Source of the DNA: Isoetes taiwanensis | Lineage: Eukaryota; Streptophyta; Lycopodiopsida; Isoetales; Isoetaceae | Direction of reading: 5' to 3' | DNA: 64,000 nucleotides | Assembly: GCA_021234155.1 (NCBI GenBank) | Contig: JAJEKV010000028.1 | Location: 15,237,258-15,301,257, forward strand | In this document: positions 1 through 10,666 of the stretch, one piece after another | Numbering within the stretch: the stretch's first letter is position 1 | Layout: each line of letters starts with the position of its first letter | Translations under genes and position numbers: made by a program | The notes under the pieces: generated by a model | The model's database searches: none | Seen by the model: only the letters and a program-made list of their open reading frames with translations | What the model was told of the DNA's origin: nothing

Positions 1-374
1 CGGGCTACACCCGGCTTCCACAAGGGCTTATCGGGTCCAAGAAGTGGCTAGACCTCCAAAACCTTCAAAAGCTATGTAATGAAGGGAAGCGCCCTTTGCC
101 GCGCAAGAATTGCAATGCACCCAATCGCTTTTGAATTTGAATTCTCGCTTCCGCCGACAAAGAGAATTGGGTGTAAGGTGGTAACACCTCCCATGTGTCT
201 CGTGGTACCGACCGCCACATTAATCTTGTGGCCGCTGGTAGACCTCTACTAAAAATGTCACTTTCTGAATACACTTTAATGAGTCTGTTTTAGAAAGTGT
301 CATTTTCATGGTACATTTTTTTAATTAGTTGTGCCCTTCATCATGATGGGAGATTCAAAATTTTCGTCAACTGG
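1..374. other. Window edge, no recognised gene
   Basis: A 69-codon open frame lies on the minus strand (274 to 65) and its reading continues with stops towards the window edge. I do not recognise the product and see no domain motif. A short imperfect inverted pair built on AAAGTGTCATTTT/AAAATGTCACTTT lies near 255-306. Nothing else is supported. Confidence 0.3.
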
Positions 375-525
375 ACCCCGCCATGAATATCGCCATCCGC
401 CATAAATACGCCGTCCACCATAAATACGCCTTCCGGCATAAATATGCTGCCCATCATAAATACGCCATGATTATGCCACCGTTCATAAATACGCCCCATG
501 AATATGCCCCATAAATACACCGGAT
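375..525. repeat. CATAAATACGCC minisatellite
   Basis: The core CATAAATACGCC (variants CATGAATATCGCC, CATAAATATGCTGCC) recurs about nine times at spacings of roughly 15-20 bp, separated by short variable C-rich linkers. The array is degenerate, so it is old or imperfectly homogenised. There is no coding potential. Confidence 0.8.
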
Positions 526-2188
526 GTCTATATATTTCCGCCTCAAATAATAACCTCCTACTAACGATACCTCACAAGCACCTCGCCGCTTTCAGCACCT
601 TCACTGCATGAAGACTATCGGGCCAAAGAAACCCTATTAAAATCAGATCGCTACAGCTCGAGAGGACTTCAAAAATTAGCACTTTTCCCTTATTATTTGT
701 TATAGTATGAGCTTTGCAAGATCGCAGCCACGATCCTATTGACATGAACATATTCCTATTCTTTTAACTGAATAGTCAATTAAATCGTGGTCGCCATGTT
801 CGCTTAGCTATATTTTATAGTAGTCGCATTCCGCCTATCGAATGTATCGCGACCGCATCTCTTTAGCTTATTTCTTTACTGGCCATATTATAAATAATAT
901 GCATTCAAAATCCATCGGCATGTATCACACCGCAATCTCAGTGACCTTTAATGACAAATTGGAATACTTGCAGCTTTGGACTTGTTCCGTCCGATGTGGA
1001 GCCTATATGCATAGTAACCCCCTTCGCGAAGTTTTAAAATGGCTATCGAGATAGCCTGCAATACTACGATCAAAGGAGACAGTAAGAAAAGATTTGTGTC
1101 TTTTCTTGTGACAGAAAAGGCTCAGATGACATGGAACAGATGGGCATCATAGTAGAAATGTAAGGATGTGGACGTTGAGAATGCCATCATATGCAGCATG
1201 GAAGATACTCAACCATTGCAAAGATGTGCCCAAATGGCGCACTACGATCCTTCTATAATGATTTCAAGTAGCAAGCTAACAAGCCACCGAAAGTGCGCGA
1301 AGAATGTTCCTACGGTGCTACCTATGTTACGGTCCGCCTTTCCATCATACTCCACTCCCTCGCTGACTGCAAAGGAATCGCGGATCTCCGCTGGTTGGTT
1401 TGGCAAATGATAAGAAGACACCTTCTTGTGCTATTAAGGCCAAGAAGCGATAGCACGATGCCTCGTGTCATGGATACTAAACCTCCGCCGAGAGCCGAGA
1501 TAAGAAAAGGCAAGTGGTTCCCTTGGCCACTTTGAGCCATCTCTCATGCCAAGGAACAAACACATGTTCAAAGTGGTATCCTATGTGCTTTGTAGTAGAG
1601 AATCCTACGTAACAAAAAACTCCATTATGCCTCCACCTCAAACGTATAATCGAGCAAACTAAAAAGACACCTCTGCTCCAAAGATTAAAAATTTAAGATT
1701 AACTTGGAGGAAGCAACATGCACTCCATCCTCAAAAAACAGTCCACTTCCAGCACACCTACATCTTCTCTCGATATTCCCAAGCTTCATCATCTCTGCTC
1801 TCACCTATCCTAGTGCAAGACGCCTCAGCTTCCTCGAATCAAAATTTAATCCCGAGGAATAAAAGAAGTTGGCAGATCAACTACTCAAGAATTGAATAAT
1901 AGTTCAAGAGGAACGACGACGTCGATGTTAACAGAGTTCTAAATCGCGGCCTCATCAAGTAAGTGCGTTGACGCCAGCCAGATGTAGTACCATTTGATCC
2001 ACTCTCACGAGGTGTTTATGTTTGTTTTTACTTATGTCATTTGTGATCCGCTGTTTGAATATCCGCTGACATGTGAATAGGAAGAGATACGCCGTCACCT
2101 GCAGACCCCTGACCGAAAGAAATTTTATGTTATTTCCTGCAACCACAAAGATATTTGTCGCTTCAATTGCTCCGCCTACATTGATGAG
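526..2188. other. No recognised gene
   Basis: Only short overlapping open frames under 110 codons are present, on both strands. None carries a motif I recognise. The sequence is AT-rich and not obviously repetitive. Confidence 0.4.
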
Positions 2189-4400
2189 ATGTTCAACAAT
2201 CTTACTAGAATTTGCAAAGGCATATGCAAAGAGAAGAACTCGAAAGTGTTGAATGGGAATCAATCGAGCAAAGAATATATACATTTATCTATACAATGTA
2301 ATGATATTATTGTTAACACGCCTATAAGGAACTCCATCGCGGAAAAGCTCCAACTTCAAGAATCAACACAAAGCATATGGATGTCCACCACAAGGACCCG
2401 CCAATGTGAACGGGCCGCGGATATCCGTGATGGAAGGTAAGTGCGATCTTTTCATGGCAAGATCGCCACTACCTATCCTATGACCTATTTATTTTGCAGG
2501 ATTTGTGGAGGTGGCAAACTACAACATTGAAGACGGCGCGAGCTTTAAAAGATGAAAACAATTCATTCATGCAAGAAGAGCCTTGGTCCAAGTTTATGCA
2601 AAAGTTGTTTCCAAGTGGACGGGCAAGAAAACTTGTGGATGATCATATAGTGAATTCGCCCATAGGCCTACCCAAAGATTTCTTCAGCAAAACCTTTTGC
2701 ACTATTTACGTGGTGGCGCTTCAATGAGGAAGTTTCATGCCTTGCGGATGAAATTTTAGAAGGAAAGACATACTTGAAACCGCTAGCCGATATGCCGTCG
2801 CGGATGACCGTGAACAAATGGCAATCGACGCCGTGACACCTATTTTATGCCGAAAAACATTGTCCTATAATAGCATTATGGACTAATATTATGCCGCTAA
2901 GAGAGCGTAAAGCAAGTTTCCAGAGTTTAATGCAGCGTGCTTCTTGACATTGCAGTGCAGATTTGATTTTGAGTATATCAAAGCTAACTACAATGAAGGA
3001 CCATGTGCAGGGAATCTTCCAGGTGTCTTTCTGACTAATCAGGTCTTATTCTGGGTTTTAAGAAGCAAACAAGATGAAAGAATAGAGAAATACCGCTCTG
3101 CTGTGGTGACTAAAACACTAAATACTTGTAAAACTCCAAAGCCGCAGAAATGCATAATGGTGTTCATTGACATGAAGAGGTGCACAACAAGATGGGATGT
3201 AAAGAAATATCTCGCCTCTTTCCAACAGATTAAGTATCATGACTAATGCCAAGGTCTACCACATTGTCATGTTTTTGACCGTCAACTACCTAATTGCTTA
3301 TATAGCCAAAGTCGTGCAAGGTAGTTCACATGTATCCATTGGTGCTTATGAAGAGTGCCCGGGTAAGCAAGAAAATGGTCAAAAGTTTCAATACTGCCAT
3401 CATGCATGTTAACATAATAAAGGAGGCTCGCAGGATTCCCTTTCACAGCCTAGTTTGAACTCGCATTGACATGTGAACAATGCCCCAAAAAGCACTCCCA
3501 TTCCTAAACATGAAATTACAGTAAATCTAAGAGCAAAAGATGAGAAATTGAAGAAAAATACATGATGTATTTTATAGGCAAGCCTAAGTTTTCTTGGGTG
3601 AACATGATGGTGACTTTGTTTTGAAAAGTGAAGCCAAGATATCTTTACATTTATCACATAGTTAATGAACTAGTTCCCATTGACTCGGATCGTTTCTGAT
3701 TTTTCTCACGTACACTTAGGGTGGCTTTGATCCAGTGAGAAAACCCGGAGTGTGTCATTCAAGATGATGCTAAGGTATGTCATTTCCTGGTATCATTTTT
3801 GAGACCTTGAGAAGATGGCCGTGCCAAGCCCCCATGTGGAGGAAGAAATAATGTGCTGATGACTCAAGTAAATAACACCTGATCAGCCCGATGTAAATAT
3901 TACCCAAGATACGATTTGACTAATCGGATGACATATTGACAAATTAGATGCCAAAGGCTATGAAGAGAGACTAGCAAAAGCTAGGCCCATAGAAGGCAAA
4001 GAGCTTGATCCAAAGTTCGAAGTTAGAATTATTAAACTGTAAAGCAGCCTTTGACGCAAAGAATGCCCATGTTCACAGTGAAAATCAATGGGGTGCCGCG
4101 ACTTGCTCTCGACGCTGAATATATAGGATCTGACTGGGCTACCAAATTGAGGATGAGGCAAAGGACAAGAATACCTAAAACGTTAAAGAAGAATGGCGCC
4201 TTTAATTTAGCAAGTCAAGCATACAGAACTATTAGAGGTACAGAGAGCATGGAGGATCAAATGTCATCTGCTCAACGCCACAAAAAAATTGGCTGAGCTA
4301 ATGGAAGTGGACATGCCTATTGTGCCATCGCCACGTAAATGGAAATGTCGAAACTATAGCAAAGAAAGCCGTACATATTACAAGAATATCAAAGGAGCTT
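2189..4400 (+). pseudogene. Decayed retroelement-like region, gag/protease-like
   Basis: Broken plus-strand frames suggest a very old retroelement. Around 2570-2700 a frame reads through W-S-K-F-M-Q-K-L-F-P-S-G-R-A-R-K-L, which resembles the start of plant retrotransposon gag proteins. At 4072-4150 a frame reads VKINGVP followed by an L-A-L-D-A-E stretch, resembling a retropepsin whose D-T/S-G active site is damaged. At about 4340-4390 a C-R-N-Y-S-K-E-S-R stretch sits where a CCHC zinc knuckle could be, with three of its four ligands lost. The knuckle lies after the protease-like part, which is not the usual gag-pol order, so rearrangement or chance is possible. No terminal repeats were found. 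The neighbouring pol fragment is on the opposite strand and is probably a separate element. Confidence 0.3.
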
Positions 4401-4856
4401 AGTATTGTTCCGTGACTCACCTAAGAGACTGAAATCGCCCGCGACATTCTCACCTCTTTTCATAATTTGATATCTAATTTCCCAATACAAATTAATATAC
4501 GTACTTAATTCGCCACGTAAACGATGGTAATGTAATATATTTTTCAATTTTTCCTACTATCGCATTCTATTGTTTTATCACAATCCTATCTCAATTTAAT
4601 ATGTTTTGTTCTTTTCCATAAATCGCCGTATGACCGTTTCCTCGAGCAATTCAGTTCATATATTTTTAGAGATTGAATGTCATCCCAAGAAATAAGATAT
4701 TCTGCCGCACAATATGGAATCTCGCTGCCAACATTTTATTATTCGTGATTTAGCCTTCCTGCATTAATCGCATAGCTTAATTAGGACAAATAATTATATT
4801 TCTGATGAATACTACAACCTATTTCGTTCTCGATCGAGAAAACAAAATTTCTCTAA
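4401..4856. other. AT-rich spacer
   Basis: AT-rich sequence with no open frame of note. It ends in an AATTAATTAATTC run where the minus-strand pol fragment stops. Confidence 0.4.
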
Positions 4857-5695
4857 TTAATTAATTCTTGCTTTATTCTGCATGTCATGGAGAATCAGCT
4901 TTCTCATTCTAGATGATTCTAGCATGTATAATTTATTTTTATGGCACAAGAGTTGCCTTCCTTCTTGAAATGTCTGAAGGTTTCTCTTTCCTTGTCTGTT
5001 CTTGCCTCCTTTGAAAGGCTTGCCCATATCTCTTGGAAATCCTTGTCTATAGGTAATGTCTCCTTCATTCTCTTGCCAAACTTCCTGGTGAGTATTGATA
5101 TGGCGTTGCACTACCCTTGTTAAAGGGTGCCTTGAGAGTGCATCCGCAACCATATTAAGTTTTTCTAAAGTCATACTCCTCCAAGACCTCCATCCATCTT
5201 CTCTGCCTTAGGTTGAGATGTGGTTGGATGAAGGCACATTGAAGACTTTGATGGTCAGTGTCCAATTGGAACTTCCTTCCCAATAAATAATATCTCGAAA
5301 TCTTAAGTGCTCCTACACCTACTAGTAGCTCCTGATCACGGGTTGGGTAGTGAGTCTCGGCGTCATTCATTTTTTGGGAGTCATATGCTGCGATCCTTTC
5401 CTCTTGCATTAGCACTGCTCCTGTTGCAATCTTGCTAGCATCAGTCACTATCAACTTATCCTTTTCTAGATCTAGCAGTGTTAAGACTGGGGCGGTTGTC
5501 AAGTCTTCTTTTAACTTTTCAAATCCTGCCTGGGCCTTCTTGTGCCAATGATTCGTCCAATTCTTTATCTTTTCTGCTTTCGTGAGGTCTGTCAATGGTA
5601 CTTCTATCTAAAGTTCTTGAAACGTTTCCTGTAGTAACCTGCTAATCCCAAGAAGCTTCTCACCTCATGCACATTCTTTGGTGCCAGGGGGAAAC
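4857..5695 (-). pseudogene. Ty3/gypsy pol fragment (RT thumb, RNase H, start of integrase)
   Basis: Read on the minus strand, this is the 3' half of a Ty3/gypsy reverse transcriptase plus RNase H. From 5690 down, the frame shows the thumb motif FLGLAGYYR, then a nonsense codon and frame change near 5610. The main open stretch (5595-5155) follows with LTTAPVLTL, the RNase H motif IVTDAS, TRDQELL and LDTDHQSL. After a frameshift near 5170 the frame resumes at MVADALSR (the last RNase H acidic residue) and runs into a linker ending KLYMLESSRMRKLIL, which resembles the start of the integrase zinc-binding region. All four RNase H acidic positions can be seen. The element is cut at both sides: no 5' pol and no integrase core are present, and no LTRs were found. 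The 5' break coincides with the minisatellite at 5690. It is non-functional, with at least two frame breaks. Confidence 0.85.
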
Positions 5696-6470
5696 TTAAT
5701 GTGATTAAGGTGAATCTTCATAGAATATTGGGGAATCTAGAGAAATCTTAGGGAACCTAAGGAAAATCTAAGGGGATATAGGGGAATTGAAGGGAACCTT
5801 GATGGAGTCTCAAGGGATCTTGAAAGAATCTAGGAAATCTTAGAAAGTCTGTGGAATCTAGCGGGATGTATGAAAACCTTGAAAATCCAATGGAATCTTT
5901 GCATAATATTGAGGAATCTAATAGAACCTTACCGAAACCTTACAGGATACATGGAATCTTGAAGGGATCTTGAAGGAACCTTGAGGAACATATGGTAATC
6001 ATAGAGAATCTAGATAATCTTCATGGAATCTTAGAGAATCTAGGGGGGTTTATAGGAATCCTAGGGGTATCTTGAAGAATCGAGTGGAATCTCATAAAAT
6101 ATTGAGGAATCTGAGGAAATCTTTATAGAATCTTATGGAATCTCAAGGAGTTTCAAAGGGATCTTCAGGAATCTAAGGGAACCTTGATGGAATCTTATAG
6201 AATCTTGAAGGAATATAGGAGAATCCTTATAAATCTTAGAATCTTCATTGAGCGACTCTAAATTTGATTTTAATCAAATTTGTACAATCCCTCATAGTAC
6301 AAAATGGAATCTTCATGAATTATTGGGGAATCTAAGGGAATGTCTGTAGAATCTTTGAGAATCTCAAGGAATATTCAGGAAGGTCTTAGGGAATCTAAGG
6401 GAACATTGATGGAATCTCAAATGATCTAAGGGAATCTTTATATCAAGGAGAATATCTATGGAATCTTCAA
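5690..6470. repeat. GGAATCTTGA-type minisatellite
   Basis: About 780 bp are built from degenerate copies of GGAATCT followed by 2-6 variable bases (TAGGG, TGAAGG, TCAAGG), repeating every 9-13 bp. Larger blocks such as CTAAGGGAACCTTGATGG recur several times, suggesting a higher-order unit. A short unrelated A/T block interrupts it near 6245-6300. The array begins exactly where the Ty3/gypsy fragment is truncated. Confidence 0.85.
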
Positions 6471-6984
6471 TTAATAACTAAAGGCTTCTATTCGAATTTG
6501 TACAATCCCTTGTCATACAACCACTTGTATATATATATCTAAAAAATTCGTTCGTATGAGTCCCACGTTAATGAATTGCATGAGTCCCACTGTAATGAAT
6601 GGAGATTGAATCCCGTAATGTTTAGTTTGCACGAGCCCAATTCTGTGGATAAACAACAGTGCATGATGATGCAAGTGAAATCGTCAGGTCATCGACAAAA
6701 TGCAAGTAAATTTCAATGGAATTCCAAGTAAAATCCAAAATGCTTATTGGCATTATATCAAGGCTATGGGAGCAGAATTGGGCCTGCCCAAACTTTACGT
6801 TGCACCAGTCGTGCATCCAGGGTTTATTTGTTGATATTTCTTGCAACAAGGATGTGAGTATATAGCTTATTCCTTATGTGGCTAGTCCATTGGGTTAGCA
6901 ATTAAGAGATTCTGTGTTCAGTCTCTGGGGGTCCATTATATGTCCTCATGGATATCTACATGACATCAGTGTTTGGACTATGAG
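6471..6984. other. Non-coding spacer with one short duplication
   Basis: A short direct duplication built on ATGAGTCCCAC and TAATGAAT occurs at about 6555-6600. There is no recognisable gene. The longest frame (minus strand, 75 codons) matches nothing I know. Confidence 0.35.
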
Positions 6985-7165
6985 AAAATAGCCTTTCGCG
7001 GCATTTTTGGACTATACAAGTGTCGATTGGAGGTTTGTTCAAACAAATGGAGGGGTGCTCAAACAAATCAGCCTTTCGAGGCATTTATTGGACCCATCCA
7101 AGTGTCGATTGGAGGCTTGTTCAAACAAATCATTTCAAACAAATGGAGGGCTCCTCAAACCAATT
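6985..7165. repeat. Tandem duplication, unit about 80 bp
   Basis: Two imperfect units start GCCTTTCG(C/A)GGCATTT, pass through AAGTGTCGATTGGAGG and end TTCAAACAAATGGAGGG. Extra copies of CAAACAAAT follow. The 84-codon plus-strand frame across it is a by-product of the repeat. Confidence 0.75.
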
Positions 7166-7207
7166 ATTTTAAACAAATAGAGTGCCAAACAGAAAAGGAA
7201 ACTGCAT

Positions 7208-7615
7208 TATATATGAGTGATATATAAAATATCAACAATAAAAGAAAGACAAATTGAAGGATTCATATATAGTTTTTTTACACAACTAATTATATGTTAG
7301 ACTAGGTATAGACACTCAAACATATTGGACTAATTCATTTGCAACCTCTTTTCACTAGAGTACATGAATTGAAATTTTCAATGTTTGGGGACTATGTTTC
7401 TTGATTTTTTTTTTTCTTTGATGTAGATATTTCTTTTTGATGTGGGAAGCTCAAGACCTCAAGTTATATGCTACAGGATGTTCAAAACTTGTAAAAGAAT
7501 CTAAATATCAAATGGATTCCCATATGGTTTACTGAAATAAAATATCAACGATGAAAGAAAGGCAAACTAAAGAATCTATATATAGTTCTTTACACAACTA
7601 ACTATCAACACATAT
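7208..7615. repeat. Dispersed repeat family, first locus (1.5 copies)
   Basis: The stretch AAATATCAACAATA-AAGAAAG through ACTAATTCATTTGCAACC to CAATGTTTGGGG (about 7208-7400) and a partial second copy (about 7470-7615) match the repeat at 10080-10420. A weak shorter match occurs near 47700-47760. Units carry the landmarks AAAACTTGTAAAAGAATCTA, AAATATCAAC, ATATATAGTT and TTAGACTAGG. There is no coding potential and no clear termini, so the class is unknown. Confidence 0.7.
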
Positions 7616-8844
7616 GTAATTGTGTTTGAAATTTTTCTTTTTTCTTTTTTTTAGTTTCATGGTTCTCCGCCGCAATCCTAGTTTCCCTTTTATTGCCACG
7701 TTTTTCTTTTCGACAATCCCTTCAAACATATGGCGGTCAGCTTCCAGCCTTGATCCGACGGGCTATGGGCGTTTCCATGCTCAAGCTCTTCTTGCCACAT
7801 TGCCGATCTTTTGTGGCCGTTGCTCATGCCTTCTTGCTACATCAGCTGATCTTTGTGGCTATTTTTTGCCGCAGTTTCGAATTACCGAGACAAATTTATG
7901 CCTATGGTGCTTATGGTTTGTGCATAGCTCGCTGTGGGCCTTTTGCTAATCCGTAAGGAGAGCAAGCTATGGCAGCCGCAGCTTGTGCATCATCCGCTTT
8001 AGTACCTACAGCTGTTCTAATTTCTTCTTCTGTGTATTTAGCGCCGGATCCTGGGCCCATTTACTTGCTTTTTTCCTTAATTGAATGCATTATCTCAGAC
8101 ATCCTTTTGATCGATTGATCGAGATTGCTGAATGCACCGATATGTCGCATTGATCGTAATTGGTTGAGGAGTTATAAATTTCCTCAGATATACGCACTCA
8201 TCTCCGCTTGCGTGCTTCTAGCCCCCTTTCTTGGATATAAATTCGACGAAATTTTTGTGTCCGCGTTTCCTCGTAAGAGATATGGCGTATGGTGATCCGG
8301 CCAAGAGTTCATTTCAAGTGAAGAGGTATTCTCGGGGTCAATAAAAGCTCCACCTCAAGCTCAATCAAAGGGCTCTTTCGCCATTACGCCAGCCTTTCTA
8401 CCACGAGAGGCCCCCTCCGTCTCCTAAGCACTCCACTGTAATGGCTTGACTCAGTAATAATTAAATTGCCTATCGACGGAGTTCGCTGGGTTATGCAGAT
8501 CGTATAATCAACAAAAGAGAGGAACCTGGCTTTGTTTTGAACTTTGAATAATTCTAAATGGATTTTTGTTGAATGATGCAGCTTTTACCAGATTTTGGAT
8601 TTGATCCTCTTGGCCGGGTAAGTCCCTTTAGCAACCTGATCTATATAATAAAAGAGAATTTGACATAACAGAATAATGACATTTCCCCAATTTTGAATGC
8701 GCCTTCCTCTCCGTGAGAGTCCTAAATGGCTAGCTAGTACCAGAGATAGTGCATTGCAGATGGGCAATGTTAGGGCTGTAGGAATTTTCATTCCCCGAGG
8801 CTCACTAAGCTAGGAATCCTAACACCCCATAATGGTTCACCGCA
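7616..8844. other. No recognised gene
   Basis: Starts with a pyrimidine run, then C/T-rich sequence with two overlapping plus-strand frames (7620-7949 and 7693-7956) that look like compositional artefacts. From 8470 on, an AT-rich stretch has no supported feature. Confidence 0.35.
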
Positions 8845-9237
8845 GTGGGGAGTGCAAGAATATTTCATGTGATTCCAATAACCAACTCGCTTATAATAGA
8901 GATAATTCTCACATGGTTCGGGTCAAGGAAGAAGATGGCCGACATTATCAACCAAAGCTCAAGTATCATTGCATCCTATTTTCTCCAAACAAATGCTTGG
9001 CTGTGTACGATGTTGGCTACCCTCGATGGTTTCGCTGGGTTTGACCTCTTGATGGGGGCTAGGATCTCCGTGAGAAGATTAAGGAGCTCGCAACTGGGCG
9101 AGATTAAGAATGGCAGCCTGGGCTATGTTGGTCGCTCTCCGTGCCCCTTCCACCTCTACACCCCAGACCGCCCCATTGACAACCTTTTATTGCTCATCTT
9201 TTCTCGATCCTCGCCATGCCACCATCTTCCGTGTTAA
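8845..9237 (+). CDS. Hypothetical ORF, 130 codons
   Basis: An uninterrupted 130-codon frame beginning MGSARIFHVIPITNSL. The middle is hydrophobic (residues about 12-30 and 45-70) and the rest is basic. I recognise no domain. A second, shorter frame overlaps it at 8832-9044. The frame is open upstream only a short way, and no promoter or splice context is convincing. It could be a fragment of an older gene, an organellar insertion or chance. It is included because it is among the longer open frames outside repeats. Confidence 0.2.
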   Translation: MGSARIFHVIPITNSLIIEIILTWFGSRKKMADIINQSSSIIASYFLQTNAWLCTMLATLDGFAGFDLLMGARISVRRLRSSQLGEIKNGSLGYVGRSPCPFHLYTPDRPIDNLLLLIFSRSSPCHHLPC

Positions 9238-10079
9238 TTTCCTTCAACTTTTTTCTAGGACGACTCCTTTTTAACTTCTTCTCTTTTTGCTTAGTTAAGA
9301 CTCCTTCTTTTGTGCAAAATTTGCATTGGTAAAATATAACCGTATAGAACTCATAAACATATCAAGGTATCGACTATGGAAGTAAGTGATATATTCTAGA
9401 TGGATACGGTTGTCATTGAGAAATTGCTCCTTCCTCGCTTCTAACTATAGATGAGTTTTGAGTCAGTGTGCCTTTTGTATCCCCTCGTGAAGAGAAAGAC
9501 AACTCATGCAGAATTTTCCAAGTAGACTGTACCCAAAATTTTCAAAAAGGTTACAAGATGCAGCAAGTAAAAGGCCACAAATAAAAAGGCCACAATGTGT
9601 TCATATTATAGAGCTTAAGAATTAATGATGGGTCATAATGAGAGAACGCGATTGCTATAGCCGAAGTAACGTGATCGCGGGTTCTATATCCAAACCCCAT
9701 ATACTAACAAAGGGTTTATATTCAACCCTCGAGCATTCCGCCAACCTTTGGGTTATTACGTCAATGGTGCAACTTTCTTCTTTTTATGACCCTAGTGCCA
9801 AAGGCTTCTTCCACAATTGAGGTAGACATTTTATGGTAGGGGTAATGTCCTCAGAGGCTATTACGCTAAAAAGGCTTCAAAAGTGGAATTTTTCATATTT
9901 TGAACAAAAACATTTGGCAAGGTAATGAGGTTTAAAACTCCGTGATACTCTAAACCGATTATTACTACCTATAATTCAAATCTATAAGTAAGTCAATATA
10001 GGAAAATGTTTGCTTGGCTATCCATGAATAACTCGCCTCCAAATGCGTGGAGTCGAAAGAGAATGTTCATGCCTTGGGT
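9238..10079. other. No recognised gene
   Basis: AT-rich spacer. A near-duplicate phrase GGCCACAAATAAAAAGGCCACAA occurs at about 9572-9595. Nothing else is supported. Confidence 0.35.
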
Positions 10080-10420
10080 CAGCCGTGGATAAATTTGGAA
10101 ATTTCCAATGTTTGGAGCCTATGTGCTACAAAGTGTTTTAAAACTTGTAAAAGAATCTAACTATAAAATGGATTGACATATCGTTTAAAGAAATAAAATA
10201 TCAACAATGGAAGAAAGGCAACTGAAGGACCTAGTATATAGTTTTCTAAACTAATTATATTAGACTAGGTCTAAACATTTAACACATTGCACTAATTCAT
10301 TTGCAGCCTCTTTTCAATGGGCCTATTGTACTTGAATGGAAACTTCCAATGTTTGGGGCCGATGTTTCCTAAAACATTTCCTTCTTTAATAACTTTCAAT
10401 ATGATCCAATGTTTCTTTTC
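10080..10420. repeat. Dispersed repeat family, second locus
   Basis: This copy matches 7208-7615. It shows two occurrences of CCAATGTTTGG flanking a block with AAACTTGTAAAAGAATCTA, AAATATCAACAATGGAAG, TTAGACTAGGTCTAAAC and ACTAATTCATTTGCAGCC. It lies immediately downstream of the receptor kinase stop codon (minus strand), so it may form part of that gene's 3' flank. Confidence 0.7.
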
Positions 10421-10666
10421 AAGGTAGAAGGTGAAGTGTGAAACCTTATATTATGTGCTACATGATGTAAGGCGGGTGGAGGCAAGTCCTAATAAAGCAA
10501 TGTTGGTGTGGTGTGTGCCTCATATGTCTAACCAAATAATGTCAATGTGGCATGACTTAAAAATTAGTGTTTCTTCTTCTTCTTTGATAACAATAATTAC
10601 ATTTGGCAATATAATACATGGTGCTAAATTTCTATTGCTAAAACCAACTTCTAGATTCCACAAATA

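Noticed and set aside
375-525. CRISPR-like array
   Set aside because: Unit and spacer lengths are irregular and short, the repeats are degenerate and the context is a plant genome, so it is a minisatellite.
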